In this document: positions 50,821 to 61,512 of the stretch, piece after piece | Layout: each line of letters begins with the position of its first letter | Numbering within the stretch: the stretch's first letter is position 1 | Assembly: GCA_947626165.1 (NCBI GenBank) | Contig: CANQRG010000004.1 | Span: 62,001 to 126,000, forward strand | Direction of reading: 5' to 3' | DNA: 64,000 nucleotides | DNA from: an uncultured Clostridia bacterium | GTDB lineage: Bacteria > Bacillota > Clostridia > Oscillospirales > Ruminococcaceae | Made by a program: the position numbers and the translations under genes | The notes under the pieces: model-generated | Seen by the model: the letters and a program-made list of their open reading frames with translations, nothing else | Told to the model about the DNA's origin: nothing | The model's database searches: none

Positions 50821-51582
50821 TTATTTCATTTTTTTAGTAAGCACGATCGCCAATACAATGAATAGAACCCCTATAGCCAATGCAGGTATTGCGATATACC
50901 AAAAACTAAAGCCCGAACCAGTATCGCTTGATAAAACTGTTGTAGCAACAGATACAGTCTGACTAGCTGATATTGTGGCAGACGTAGATGTCTGAGTTGT
51001 TGTAGTTTGGACAGTTTTCGTGTTTTTAACCTTGCCCTTGCCTGCCTTATAATAACCCACAGTAGGCTCTATAATATTTCCATAGGAAGTAAGCACCTGA
51101 TTATCTTCGCCTAAAATCTGCAAGCCATTTAAAACCATGGTTCCCTGCCATAAATCTCCCTGAATGCTTGCAACCTGTCCTAGCTTTGACAAATCAAATT
51201 CTAGGGTATATGTTCCCTTTGTTTCGGTTTCTATCGGATCTTTTGTATCTGTTGCAGCCCAAGCGTTTGTATTCATTGTCAGAAAATAGAAATCATCGCT
51301 GTTGCTGTTGTTGTTTATAATAAATTTAAGACCAAATCCTCCATAAGAATTAAAATCTACAACTGTTACACTGGCAATAAGCTTCATTGCGTTTACTGCG
51401 ACGTCCGAACCAAAGCTTTCATCAAAAAAGTAGGTATCGGCGTCGTTTTGAGCAGTATACTCTGTTCCTATCTTATAATTTAATTCAGTGTCGTCCGTAA
51501 ACCCCGGTAATTCAGTGGCGATCAAGCACATTATTAAAAACAAAGCGCTCATTACGGCACATAAAGCTTTTTTTATATCCAT
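50821..51582 (-). CDS. Secreted protein with C-terminal TM anchor
   Basis: N-terminal signal, Ser/Thr-rich linker, C-terminal TM plus KKMK. Confidence 0.6.
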   Translation of the reverse strand: MDIKKALCAVMSALFLIMCLIATELPGFTDDTELNYKIGTEYTAQNDADTYFFDESFGSDVAVNAMKLIASVTVVDFNSYGGFGLKFIINNNSNSDDFYFLTMNTNAWAATDTKDPIETETKGTYTLEFDLSKLGQVASIQGDLWQGTMVLNGLQILGEDNQVLTSYGNIIEPTVGYYKAGKGKVKNTKTVQTTTTQTSTSATISASQTVSVATTVLSSDTGSGFSFWYIAIPALAIGVLFIVLAIVLTKKMK

Positions 51583-51794
51583 ATAAATAAATCCTCCGAC
51601 ATCCTGTTATAATTACCAATTTGATAATTATAAGATATATTTTAACATAGAAGATTTTTAATTTCAATAGTTTAGGCTAAATTAGACAATATTATTCAAA
51701 TTCAATATGGTTTGACTGACAAATTTTTATATGATATACTGTATTTGCTATCGGAGTAAAACTCCTTAAATAATCCAAAGAAAGGAAACTCACT

Positions 51795-53003
51795 ATGAAA
51801 AAAGTAACTTCTGTACTTCTTGCGGTAGTAATGGCAGTTTCGCTTTGTGCTTGCCAGAATGATTCAAACAGCTCGTCGACCGAGCCTGTTAAGGATAAAA
51901 ACAAGGACAGCAATTTTGACAAATACATATCAAATACGGCTGTTGCAACGGGAAATAATTATATGGTCGATGAAGCTGAAAAAATTACCTACCGTGCATA
52001 TTTCCCTGTTGAGGAATACGGTAATTTAGAATACTGCTTTTACTTTTCCAACACCGTTGATTCCACTTACGACAAAGGAACAAACGCATATGCCGGAAAA
52101 CCGGGCGGTAACTACACAATAGAAGGCGCTTGGATATCCGACGGAGGAAGCGGACCCGATGATGAAATAACAAATAAAACCGAAGTCACATTCGACGGTC
52201 AGAAGACAAAGAGCGTAACCTCAAACGAAGTATTCTGGAGCGACAGCGTTGAGTTCAGCGTAGAAGAGGATCACTACCTTGTTTGGGAATGGACGCTCAC
52301 CGGAAAGGATATCCCTTGCACCTATATGTCTAATCTCACTTCCGCGACAGCCGATTCAAGCGGCGATGGAGAATTTGAATACTGCGATCAGATACCTCTC
52401 CCTCAGATGATAGGCGCAAAGCGTGAAGTTAAGCACAATATTGCCGCTATCGGAGATTCAATTACTCAAGGCTGTATGACTGAATTTATGAAATACGAGT
52501 TCTGGGCTGCAAGAATTTCAAGCCTACTCGGTGATGATTACGGCTTCTACAACTGCGGTCTTGGCTGGGCAAGAACAAGCGACGCTGCTCTTAACGGCAA
52601 CTGGCTTGAGCGTGCAAAAGCCGCTGAAACGGTTATTGTAGCATTCGGAACAAACGACATTATTTCAGGTGAATACCAAGCGGAAGCGGGCAACACCGCA
52701 GAAGAAATAAATGAGTACCTTAAAGCGGTTCTCGACGTTCTAAAAGATGCAGGATGTAAAATAATCGTATTCAACGCACCTCCGCAGGATTATGATGAAA
52801 CGCTTGAAAAGGTAAGAACTGATTACAACGAGCTTTGCAAAAAGACCTGTAAAGAGTACAATGCTGAATACTTTGACTTTGCATCATATTTGAGCAGCAA
52901 AGACGAACCTGCAAAAGCGATCTACGGCGGTCACCCCAACGGAGAAGCAGGAAAAATCGTTTCCGAAGCATTTGTTGAAAAATACAAGGATTTTATTGAT
53001 TGA
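51795..53003 (+). CDS. SGNH/GDSL-hydrolase lipoprotein
   Basis: Lipobox VSLCACQ; AAIGDSITQGCM (block I), AFGTNDI (block III), GGHPNGEAG (block V). Confidence 0.88.
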   Translation: MKKVTSVLLAVVMAVSLCACQNDSNSSSTEPVKDKNKDSNFDKYISNTAVATGNNYMVDEAEKITYRAYFPVEEYGNLEYCFYFSNTVDSTYDKGTNAYAGKPGGNYTIEGAWISDGGSGPDDEITNKTEVTFDGQKTKSVTSNEVFWSDSVEFSVEEDHYLVWEWTLTGKDIPCTYMSNLTSATADSSGDGEFEYCDQIPLPQMIGAKREVKHNIAAIGDSITQGCMTEFMKYEFWAARISSLLGDDYGFYNCGLGWARTSDAALNGNWLERAKAAETVIVAFGTNDIISGEYQAEAGNTAEEINEYLKAVLDVLKDAGCKIIVFNAPPQDYDETLEKVRTDYNELCKKTCKEYNAEYFDFASYLSSKDEPAKAIYGGHPNGEAGKIVSEAFVEKYKDFID

Positions 53004-53012
53004 TAAAAAAGC

Positions 53013-53052
53013 TATCCCCTTTACCGATATTACACGGCAAGGGGATTTTTTT
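53013..53052. terminator. Terminator
   Basis: ATCCCCTTTACCGATATTACACGGCAAGGGGATTTTTTT. Confidence 0.7.
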
Positions 53053-53059
53053 ACCTCTT

Positions 53060-55735
53060 TTACAGCTTTCTGAAATATTGTACTCCCAAGGATAAAAGTG
53101 AAAGCAATAAATTATACAATATGACCACAGTTGCCGAAAGCGAACTGAATGAACCTACAAGCATCATAACAAGGGCAATCAAAAGTCCTAATAGCGCTGC
53201 CGCCAACTGAACAGTCATTCCTAAATTAGTGATAAACTGAAGCTTCTTCGCACCGCTTATAAGCATTGCAAATGATGGGAAGTGTCCCGAACAAAGCATT
53301 GAAGCAGAAGCCTTTGGAATAAAGCCTGTCTGGTCTTCATACTCATTATGATATCTGAACGGTAAAAACTTTAATGAATCAGGAGAAATATCAAAAAGCT
53401 CAGACATAAGATTTAAAGAAATGAAACCGTCAACCGATCTGATTACCGTTGTGATATTTTGATTTTCAAGAACCTGAAGCCACTTCTTAACGCTGATGCT
53501 CGAATTGACCGTTATAACAAACAGTGTCGAAACAACTCCTGAAATAGAAAGATAAACAGGTATATAACCCTTTGTGTATTCCTTTTCCTTAGACAGCGGA
53601 GGAAGTCCCTCAATAGAATGATTTTCCATAAGCTCTCTTGTTCCGAAAAGTATTCTCTGATTATCTATCCAGCCTGAAAGACCCAAGCCGTCCTCGTATA
53701 TATAGCTCTCAACAGGATAAAGCATTTCGATCTTTCCTCTGAGCATATTATAAAACATCGACTGCAAAACGCTTCCCGCCTGACAAGACAAACTGGCAGC
53801 CATTAAAATAGACTCCTCAATAGGCGTTGCCGACATAGCTTTTAAATTAACAAGATTTATCATACCCTCAGGGAAAAGCTGACGCGAGTCAACCAGAATA
53901 GAGTTCGTGTCGGCAAATTCTTCAACGGCAGAATAGCCCAGCATAACTCCCGATGAGCGTAAAAATCTTTTCGAAGCTCTAGCAAGCGGCAGATTTACAA
54001 CAAGCATAAGCGCAAACGAAGATGAAATTGAAATCGTACCCGAAAATGCTGCGAACGCAGATAATAACTTTTGAGAAAAACCTGCTGCATTTCTGTCGAA
54101 AATAAGTGCAAGCAAGCCCACTAAAACGCTTGCGGCAAGAAGTATAGGAGCATACTTTCTGCTGCATTTATCAGCAATATCCATTGAATAAGAATGCTCT
54201 AAAAAATTATTGTTAAATTCAGTTTTCCTCATTGTTGCGAGCTCAGGAAAATCATTAAGCAGCGCGCCCTTTGTAAACTTTGACGCAATATCCTCGTTTA
54301 ATACATTAGTAACAGCGAATTTATCATACTCGCCCGCAACGTATTTGAAGTTTCTTTCAGTTCTATTTACTATAAGAAGTTTACCCAGAGTATTAAACAA
54401 AAGCCCTAAAATAGCCACAGACATATAAATGTGATATGTCTTTGTCTGCATAATGCCGGGATTTATAAACAACAACAATGACGATATTAGCGAAGTAACT
54501 ATACCCAACGCGGCAACGCTGTCACAATCTGCATTTCGTCTGATAAGCTTTTTAATTCCCGATGTCAAAACCGTATAAGAAACAAACGCAGATACAAGTC
54601 CTAATGCTATGTTAGTAAAAATAAATGGTTCTGCGCTTGTTCTTCTGAATGCTTCAATAATAGGCCAGCCCAAATCGTTTGCAAACGCTATGTATAAGCT
54701 GAAAAACGACGTTATCACCAAAATACACAGTCTTATAACAAGATTGCTTTTAAGCTGCAGAATATCCTCCAAAACCTTCGGAGCTTCGTTGTAGTCTGTA
54801 AAATCCTTAACGTGCTTTCTGGCTTCGCTGTCTTTAACGTCAGCTTTTATTTCTGACTCAGGATTTTCCAAAACAAAGTTATCCACCTTGTCTTTTCTTC
54901 TTTCTGCCAGTATGCGAAGCTTCATAGTATCTGTAGCGCCTTCAGGGAAAATTATCTCGTCATCATCAAGACTGATTTTTTCCAGCTGCTCGGTCCTAGG
55001 GATTATTTTTCCCTCCAGTCCCAAATCAACATCTTTAATTCTAAGTCGCTTAACAGGAGATACGTTAGCTTCCCTGTTTACGGTTCCTCTTTCTCTCTTT
55101 AATTTTAAAAGTCCTTCAATAATAGCAGTATTTCCCGAAGTTTTTCTCAGTCTGAATCTGCTGCCCATTCCCGCTTCAAAACCTTCTCTTTCAGCTTCCT
55201 CTTCCTCAGCACGTTCAGCCTCCAGCTTTTCTCTTTCCTCTTCGATCTTCTGGCTTATCTTACCGGCAAGACCTTTTTTATGTTTCCTTGTTTCGCTAGT
55301 TTCGTGAGTATCATCTTCATTTTCTAAAAGTGAACTGTCGTCCACTTCAATTTCAGGAAGTGTAAAACTATCTACATTATTCGATTTTTTATCATTTACA
55401 AGAGTTGGTTCTTCATCCTCTAAAGCAGGCGTGTCTTCAACGTCCGATACAGCTTCTTCAACCATAGCGTCTATATCAACGTCATCAATTCCTCCGTTTG
55501 AATTATCACCGCTTGCTTCAGCTTCAGTTACCTCTTTAGGACGTCCGTCGTCAATTACTTCATTAAAGATCGAATCATCAATAATTGACTTTTTTTCAGT
55601 TTTGTCAGCTTCGTCCTCTTTCTTTACGTCTGCTCCGATAAGCTCGTCAACATCTGCATCAGACAGAGGAGTTACATTTTTAGCCTTGTCAGAATATTCG
55701 TCTAAAATATCGTCAAGATTAAAATTATCTGCCAA
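53060..55735 (-). CDS. Large membrane protein, P-type-ATPase-like fold but catalytically degenerate; long acidic N-terminal region
   Basis: ORF 891 aa; topology and P1-ATPase-like blocks (SGVMLGYSAVEEFADTNSILVDSRQL; GLGLSGWIDNQRILFGTRELM). Confidence 0.5.
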   Translation of the reverse strand: MADNFNLDDILDEYSDKAKNVTPLSDADVDELIGADVKKEDEADKTEKKSIIDDSIFNEVIDDGRPKEVTEAEASGDNSNGGIDDVDIDAMVEEAVSDVEDTPALEDEEPTLVNDKKSNNVDSFTLPEIEVDDSSLLENEDDTHETSETRKHKKGLAGKISQKIEEEREKLEAERAEEEEAEREGFEAGMGSRFRLRKTSGNTAIIEGLLKLKRERGTVNREANVSPVKRLRIKDVDLGLEGKIIPRTEQLEKISLDDDEIIFPEGATDTMKLRILAERRKDKVDNFVLENPESEIKADVKDSEARKHVKDFTDYNEAPKVLEDILQLKSNLVIRLCILVITSFFSLYIAFANDLGWPIIEAFRRTSAEPFIFTNIALGLVSAFVSYTVLTSGIKKLIRRNADCDSVAALGIVTSLISSLLLFINPGIMQTKTYHIYMSVAILGLLFNTLGKLLIVNRTERNFKYVAGEYDKFAVTNVLNEDIASKFTKGALLNDFPELATMRKTEFNNNFLEHSYSMDIADKCSRKYAPILLAASVLVGLLALIFDRNAAGFSQKLLSAFAAFSGTISISSSFALMLVVNLPLARASKRFLRSSGVMLGYSAVEEFADTNSILVDSRQLFPEGMINLVNLKAMSATPIEESILMAASLSCQAGSVLQSMFYNMLRGKIEMLYPVESYIYEDGLGLSGWIDNQRILFGTRELMENHSIEGLPPLSKEKEYTKGYIPVYLSISGVVSTLFVITVNSSISVKKWLQVLENQNITTVIRSVDGFISLNLMSELFDISPDSLKFLPFRYHNEYEDQTGFIPKASASMLCSGHFPSFAMLISGAKKLQFITNLGMTVQLAAALLGLLIALVMMLVGSFSSLSATVVILYNLLLSLLSLGVQYFRKL

Positions 55736-55843
55736 TTCCTACACTTCCTTTTCATTATTGCTGTTTCCTGTTCTTTGTTTTTATTTTTATATAAAGGCAA
55801 GATTTCTCTCGCCCTGTAATCAACAAAATCGCCAAATAAGCAA

Positions 55844-56722
55844 TTACAAGACTGTTCGTGATTTTAAAATCTCGTACATAAAAATTCCGCCTGCTACAGA
55901 AGCATTAAGAGATGTGATTTTCCCGACCATAGGCAACCTCAACAAAAAGTCACACTTTTCTTTTAACAGTCTGCTCATACCAAAGCCCTCAGAGCCTATT
56001 ACAAGACCCACCGCTCCGTCAAACGATACGTTATTATAATCCTCTCCGTTTGAGTCGGTCCCATATATCCAAACGCCGTTTTCTTTAAGCGTATCTACCG
56101 CCCGACTAAGATTTGACACTCTAGCCACAGGTACCCAAGCCGCCGCGCCTGCAGACGTTTTATAAACCGTATGATTTAAAGACGCACTTCTCCTTTTGGG
56201 GATTATGACCCCGTGAGCGCCGCTTGCTTCGGCAGTTCTTATAATTGCTCCCAAATTATGCGGATCCTCAATCTCATCACATATGATTATAAACGGAGGC
56301 TCGTTTTTCTCTTTGGCTATATCAAGAATATCCTGTATATCAACATACTCGGCACAGGCTGTCATAGCAATAACACCCTGATGAGATCCGCCGTTCGCCA
56401 TTTTATTAAGCTTCTGCTCATTGACCTGCTTTATAACGATTCCTTTCTCCTTTGCCAGTCTGCATATCAATGAAATCGAACCGCCCGCTTCTTTGTTTAC
56501 ATAAATTGAATCAATCAGCTTTCCTGCCTTTAGGCTTTCTATAACAGGATTGCGCCCTAAGATAATACTTCCGTCTGTGAAATCAGAATTCTCGTTATTA
56601 TAAACGCTATCCGCAGTTTTTTGAAAATCAGATGAACGTTTGCTTTCACTTAAATTATCCTTTTTATTATGATGCTTTTTCCCATAACTTTTTCTATTGT
56701 TATACCCTTTATCAAAGCTCAT
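55844..56722 (-). CDS. rlmB: 23S rRNA 2'-O-ribose methyltransferase RlmB-like (SpoU family)
   Basis: ILGRNPVIESLKAGK; DEIEDPHNLGAIIRTAEASGAHGVIIPKR; VIGSEGFGMSRL; SLNASVAGGIFMYEI. Confidence 0.93.
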   Translation of the reverse strand: MSFDKGYNNRKSYGKKHHNKKDNLSESKRSSDFQKTADSVYNNENSDFTDGSIILGRNPVIESLKAGKLIDSIYVNKEAGGSISLICRLAKEKGIVIKQVNEQKLNKMANGGSHQGVIAMTACAEYVDIQDILDIAKEKNEPPFIIICDEIEDPHNLGAIIRTAEASGAHGVIIPKRRSASLNHTVYKTSAGAAAWVPVARVSNLSRAVDTLKENGVWIYGTDSNGEDYNNVSFDGAVGLVIGSEGFGMSRLLKEKCDFLLRLPMVGKITSLNASVAGGIFMYEILKSRTVL

Positions 56723-56853
56723 AAATATTTCTCCTGAATCTAAATCCAACTACTCAAAGTACATTATAACATAAAAATCCCCAAAAGCCAATAGCTTTCG
56801 AAGATTTTTTCTTGAAAATATTTTTATTTATTGTAAAACATCAGATATAACTT

Positions 56854-57117
56854 CTAAAGAAGCGTGAAAACCAGAAATCCCAAAAGAAACAAGCACGCCA
56901 GAGAAAGCAGAACAACACACGCTACCGCATTGTTACGCTCACGGTTATCCTGTCTTGACTGACCCATAATTGAACGATACATTTCAAGCATATCCTCGTC
57001 AATTTCGCTTACACGGTTCACATCGCTGTTTTGCTTTGTGAAAAGTAATATCTTCTCGTACTGTTCATTTTTAGGACATTTGATTTCTACAATTTGTTTA
57101 TTTATTCCCTTGATCAT
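56854..57117 (-). CDS. Small C-terminal-TM protein
   Basis: ORF with C-terminal hydrophobic segment. Confidence 0.5.
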   Translation of the reverse strand: MIKGINKQIVEIKCPKNEQYEKILLFTKQNSDVNRVSEIDEDMLEMYRSIMGQSRQDNRERNNAVACVVLLSLACLFLLGFLVFTLL

Positions 57118-57216
57118 AATCGAGTTAAACCTCCGGCATCAATAAAATTCGCTTGAAATTAGTATTGACCGTAATTTTTTGCATTATTCAACAAGAATTT
57201 AAAAATGCACAAAATT

Positions 57217-57337
57217 CTGTTGAAAAAGCTGTTGAAAAGGTTTAAATCTCAATAAAAAGTGTTTAAAACTCTGTTGAAAAGGTTGAAAACTACCCGATTT
57301 TTTGGCTTTTCCAAAAAAACTTCTATAATGTTGAAAA
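57217..57337. repeat. Cluster of TGTTGAAAA (TTTTCAACA) repeats
   Basis: Copies at 57217, 57229, 57271, 57281, 57329 plus variant TGTTTAAAA at 57260. Confidence 0.55.
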
Positions 57338-57405
57338 TATTTTTTTAGTTCTTTAACAAATAATTTGTTCATAAAAAGTAAAAAATGACTTTGGAAAAGG
57401 TTATT

Positions 57406-58278
57406 TTATTTATTCTCTGTTCTTTCAAGATTTCTAATGTAATGAAAAAGATACTGCTGTGCGATTCCCTCTTTACCTTTCACGCAATCGGGAAGCCCGT
57501 TCGGATAATACTCCTCCATCACACGCTTTATCCATACGTCAACCGGAAAAGCGTCCGTACGGTACATTCCGTAAAGAAGAGCGCACTCTGCAACCTTTGG
57601 TCCTACGCCTTTTATCGTCATAAGCGATTTTCTCGCAGCCTCCAAATCCATTGAGGAAATATCATCTAGGTCAAGTTCGCCGCTTGAAAGTCTTTGAGCG
57701 GCGTCAATGAGATACTTCGCCCTGAATCCCGCACGAAGAAACGCCAGACTTTCCACTGTTTCTTCTGCAAGCTGTTCATAAGACGGAAAGCCTTTATAAT
57801 GCTCACACATTCTTGAAATTATCCCCTTTATTCGAGGAATGTTGTTGTTCTGCGAAATAATAAAAGAGCAAAGCGCTTCCCACTTATCCTGCTTTAACAT
57901 TCTGATGCCGGGAGCAAATTCACAGGCTCTGCACATAGTTTTGTCAGAGGAAAATTCCTTTTTTAGCAGAGAATAGTCTGTTTCAAGGTCAAAGTAATTG
58001 ACCCAAATGCCCAGAAAATCGCTCTCTGATGTATTATGTAAAGTTATCTGACTTTCATTGCTGTTTTCTTTAATTTTCTTCTGGCTTATCAAAAGCTGAG
58101 TGTTAAGCCGAAAGCCTTTATACGCTTTGTCAAAATCAATATTCAACAGCAAATCTGCGTCCTCGCTATCTTTATCAATTCTTTCCCAGCGGAAAGCCTG
58201 TCCGCAGTCGAGAGTTTCGTCTAAATCAAAATCGCTTTGGATAATTACAATATCTTCACCGACAACTTTATAGTTCAT
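57406..58278 (-). CDS. ogg: 8-oxoguanine DNA glycosylase/AP lyase (OGG-like)
   Basis: DCGQAFRWERI; MTIKGVGPKVAECALLYGMYRTDAFPVDVWIKRVM (HhH-GPD). Confidence 0.88.
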   Translation of the reverse strand: MNYKVVGEDIVIIQSDFDLDETLDCGQAFRWERIDKDSEDADLLLNIDFDKAYKGFRLNTQLLISQKKIKENSNESQITLHNTSESDFLGIWVNYFDLETDYSLLKKEFSSDKTMCRACEFAPGIRMLKQDKWEALCSFIISQNNNIPRIKGIISRMCEHYKGFPSYEQLAEETVESLAFLRAGFRAKYLIDAAQRLSSGELDLDDISSMDLEAARKSLMTIKGVGPKVAECALLYGMYRTDAFPVDVWIKRVMEEYYPNGLPDCVKGKEGIAQQYLFHYIRNLERTENK

Positions 58279-58395
58279 TGGATCACCTCTTTTATATAAT
58301 AGTATACTTATTATACTATTATATATTTAGTTTTGCAAATTCAATAGTTGTCTAAGAAAAAAAGCCCCCAAGACATAAGCCCTGAGAGCTATATA

Positions 58396-60156
58396 TTACA
58401 TTCTTTCGACCGCTTTTATTCCTAACACGTCTAAATGCTTGATAAGAAGCCGTCTTACCAATATGCACAGCGAAACCCAGCTAGACTGCTTATCCTTATC
58501 AGTCTCACCCATAATGTGATTATCGTGGTAAAATGTTGAGAACAGCGACGCGAGCTTATACGCATTATCGCATATAACACTGGGCGCTCTTTCTGACAAT
58601 GCGTGTTTAAACGCCTCTCCGCTGAGAATTATATTGAGCAAAAGCTCACGCTCAATGTCAGAGTAAATTCCATTGAAAGACAACGGCTGATCATCGTCAG
58701 CGCCGAGATTTCTAAGTATTGAATTAATTCTTGTTACTGTGTAAATCAAGTAAGTTCCCGTCTTGCCCTCAAATGATAAGAATTTATCTATATCGAATAT
58801 ATAGTCCTTCTGAATATGGTTTGACAAGTCACCAAACTTAACAGCGGCAATAGCAACCTTTTGAGCCGCCTCACGCTTTTCCTCGTCAGATTCAAAGTTC
58901 TCATCTGACATTTTTTCAACAGCCGCTTGAACGACCGTATTTATCAAATCGGAAAGACGCATCACTCCGCCGTCTCTTGTTTTATAAGGCTTTCCGTCCT
59001 TTCCGTTCATTGTTCCTATCGCCAAGTGAGCCAGCTCGGTGCTTTCAGACACAATACCTGCTTTCTTTGCACACCGGAAAACCTGCGTTAAATGCAATCC
59101 CTGTCTTTTGTCTACCACATACCAAATTCTGTCCGGAGAAAAATCCTTTTCACGCTGAATAATGGTAGCCAAATCAGTTGTTGCATAAATATTTGAATTG
59201 TCCGACTTCTTTATAATAACAGGAGGCACAGGCGCCTTGTCCGTTTCTTCTTCAACATCTACAACTAAAGCACCTTCGCTCTTATACATTAAACCCTTTT
59301 TATTGAGAACATCTATAAGCTCGTCCACATATTTATTAGCGTCGCTTTCGCCGTACCACAAATCAAAATCAACATACAGCTTTTCATAATTCTCTTTTAA
59401 GTCCTTTACAGAGACACGCATTATCTCTTTCCAGATGGCTATATATCCCTTGTGACCGCTCTGAAGTTCAGCAGTAATAGTTCTTGCCTTTTCCTTGAAA
59501 GCTTCATCAGACTTGCTCTTTTGACTTGCATAAGGATATATTTCATTAAGCTCGTCGACATCAATAGGGTTCACATTGTCCTTTTCTGGGTCGAAATCAG
59601 GCGAAAAGCATACCCAGTCAGGGTTGCGCTCAGACAGCTCTGCAATAACAAGACCTATCTGCAAGCCCCAGTCGCCCAAGTGAACATCAGAAATAACCTT
59701 GTTTCCCATCGCTCTTGCGATCCTCTTTAGCGATTCTCCGATGATTGCAGAGCGAAGATGCCCGATGTGAAGCGGTTTTGCTACATTAGGACCGCCGTAG
59801 TCTAAAACAATAGTTTCACTCTTTTCTGCCTGCGGAATGCCTAAATTTATATCATTTGCAATTTCCCTTGTTTTCTTAATAATTATTTCATCGTTCAGCG
59901 TCATATTGATAAAGCCAGGCTTAACCATTTCAACAGATTTGAAAATCTCATTTCCGCTTATTTTTTCAACTACTTCATCAGCTATCATAAAAGGAGCTTT
60001 TCTATACTGCTTTGCTCCTGCAAATGCGCCGTTACACTGAAACTGGCATAAATCAAGCCTGTCCGAAACGGAAACCGTACCTAAGCTTTTATCATATCCG
60101 CATTTTTCAAAAGCCTCACTGACTATTTTTGTCAACTCGTTAATTATACTTGTCAT
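58396..60156 (-). CDS. argS: Arginyl-tRNA synthetase
   Basis: GGPNVAKPLHIGHLRSAIIGESLKR; VVDKRQGLHLTQVFR; class I aaRS. Confidence 0.96.
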   Translation of the reverse strand: MTSIINELTKIVSEAFEKCGYDKSLGTVSVSDRLDLCQFQCNGAFAGAKQYRKAPFMIADEVVEKISGNEIFKSVEMVKPGFINMTLNDEIIIKKTREIANDINLGIPQAEKSETIVLDYGGPNVAKPLHIGHLRSAIIGESLKRIARAMGNKVISDVHLGDWGLQIGLVIAELSERNPDWVCFSPDFDPEKDNVNPIDVDELNEIYPYASQKSKSDEAFKEKARTITAELQSGHKGYIAIWKEIMRVSVKDLKENYEKLYVDFDLWYGESDANKYVDELIDVLNKKGLMYKSEGALVVDVEEETDKAPVPPVIIKKSDNSNIYATTDLATIIQREKDFSPDRIWYVVDKRQGLHLTQVFRCAKKAGIVSESTELAHLAIGTMNGKDGKPYKTRDGGVMRLSDLINTVVQAAVEKMSDENFESDEEKREAAQKVAIAAVKFGDLSNHIQKDYIFDIDKFLSFEGKTGTYLIYTVTRINSILRNLGADDDQPLSFNGIYSDIERELLLNIILSGEAFKHALSERAPSVICDNAYKLASLFSTFYHDNHIMGETDKDKQSSWVSLCILVRRLLIKHLDVLGIKAVERM

Positions 60157-60229
60157 TTAATATCTCCCATCTTTTATGTAATCGATAATCTTTACCTATT
60201 GTCTGCTGCCGATTATCAATTATAAAAAT

Positions 60230-60655
60230 CTAGCTTAGTTTTACATTTATATTCACTTCATAGTCGCTTATAAAGCTGGAGTTTATATCTATTACATATT
60301 TGAAAAACAGATCTCCGCCGTTATCATTAAGGCACGACTTTATTTCTCTTGCCGTCACGCCGATCATAACCGCACCATAAGGCGTACCGTAGTGACAGTG
60401 ATGCTTGTTTGCTTTTTCGATAATAATTTGACTCTGCGAAGTACCTGTTCTCTCGATCTCTACTTTATTGCTCTGTGTTGCTTTCAAGACAGTCGAAGAA
60501 CCGTCAAACCCCGTAGCTTCAGAATCTTTATAAGAAATTATATATCCGTCTTTAAACTTATTATATTTTCCCTCAGTGATAATTTCCATATGTTCACTGT
60601 TTAACCCGTCAGACTGTTTTGTGTTTAGTGTTATCATTACATCTTTTTCATTCAT
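60230..60655 (-). CDS. DUF1934 (YwiB-like) protein
   Basis: MNEKDVMITLNTKQ...; YGAVMIGVTAREIKSCL; start uncertain (60655 or 60700). Confidence 0.75.
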   Translation of the reverse strand: MNEKDVMITLNTKQSDGLNSEHMEIITEGKYNKFKDGYIISYKDSEATGFDGSSTVLKATQSNKVEIERTGTSQSQIIIEKANKHHCHYGTPYGAVMIGVTAREIKSCLNDNGGDLFFKYVIDINSSFISDYEVNINVKLS

Positions 60656-60702
60656 TATAATATCATCTAACCTCTTATTACAAAGGCTCAAAACAGGCAA
60701 AT

Positions 60703-61512
60703 CTATTTAAGCGCAGTTCTGTAAATTTTGCCGTTAATATCAGAGCCAAGTATTGTTTTTACATTTTCAGTGAAAAGCTCAACGCTGTCTGTACAGTAAA
60801 GCTCCAGTTTACCGTTTTGCCTATTGCTTGTAAGCATATCTTTTTCAGACAAAGTATGCAAAGCGTATTTAGCAGCCTCAGCTCCGGGAGAAATCAAAGT
60901 TACCTTCTCTCCCAGAACATCCGAGATAATATCCCTCAAAAGAGGATAATGCGTACATCCCATTATTAGTGTATCGATATCTTCATCTATCATAACCTGA
61001 AGATACTCTCTTGCTATGATTTTTGCAACCTCATTATCCCTGTCGGTATAGCCGTTTTCAACAAGCGGCACAAACATAGGACAAGCCTTACCTACAAGCT
61101 TAGCATCAGGTATTATCTCACGAATAGCTTTCCCATATCCGCCCGATTTTATCGAAGCGCTTGTCGCAATAACTCCGATCCTTTTATTCTTTGTAGAAGC
61201 GCAAGCTGCCCTTACAGCAGGATATAAAACTCCGCTTGAAAGCTCGCCGTCATCGAAAATGGGATATGTCATCATAACAGCGGAAACCGTTCCGCAGGCT
61301 ACTATTATCATTTTAACATTATGCTCACGGAAAAACGCAACGTCCTGCTTTGCATATTCAAAAACAGTTTCCTTGCTTCTCGTTCCGTAAGGAATTCTCG
61401 CAGTATCTCCTAAGTATATTATATCCTCATACGGAAGGATTTTTTGAAGCTCAGACACACAGGTCAATCCGCCCACACCTGAATCAAAAACACCTATTGC
61501 ATTATTATTCAT
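60703..61512 (-). CDS. murI: Glutamate racemase
   Basis: IGVFDSGVGGLTCVSEL; VACGTVSA; MGCTHYPLL. Confidence 0.96.
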   Translation of the reverse strand: MNNNAIGVFDSGVGGLTCVSELQKILPYEDIIYLGDTARIPYGTRSKETVFEYAKQDVAFFREHNVKMIIVACGTVSAVMMTYPIFDDGELSSGVLYPAVRAACASTKNKRIGVIATSASIKSGGYGKAIREIIPDAKLVGKACPMFVPLVENGYTDRDNEVAKIIAREYLQVMIDEDIDTLIMGCTHYPLLRDIISDVLGEKVTLISPGAEAAKYALHTLSEKDMLTSNRQNGKLELYCTDSVELFTENVKTILGSDINGKIYRTALK

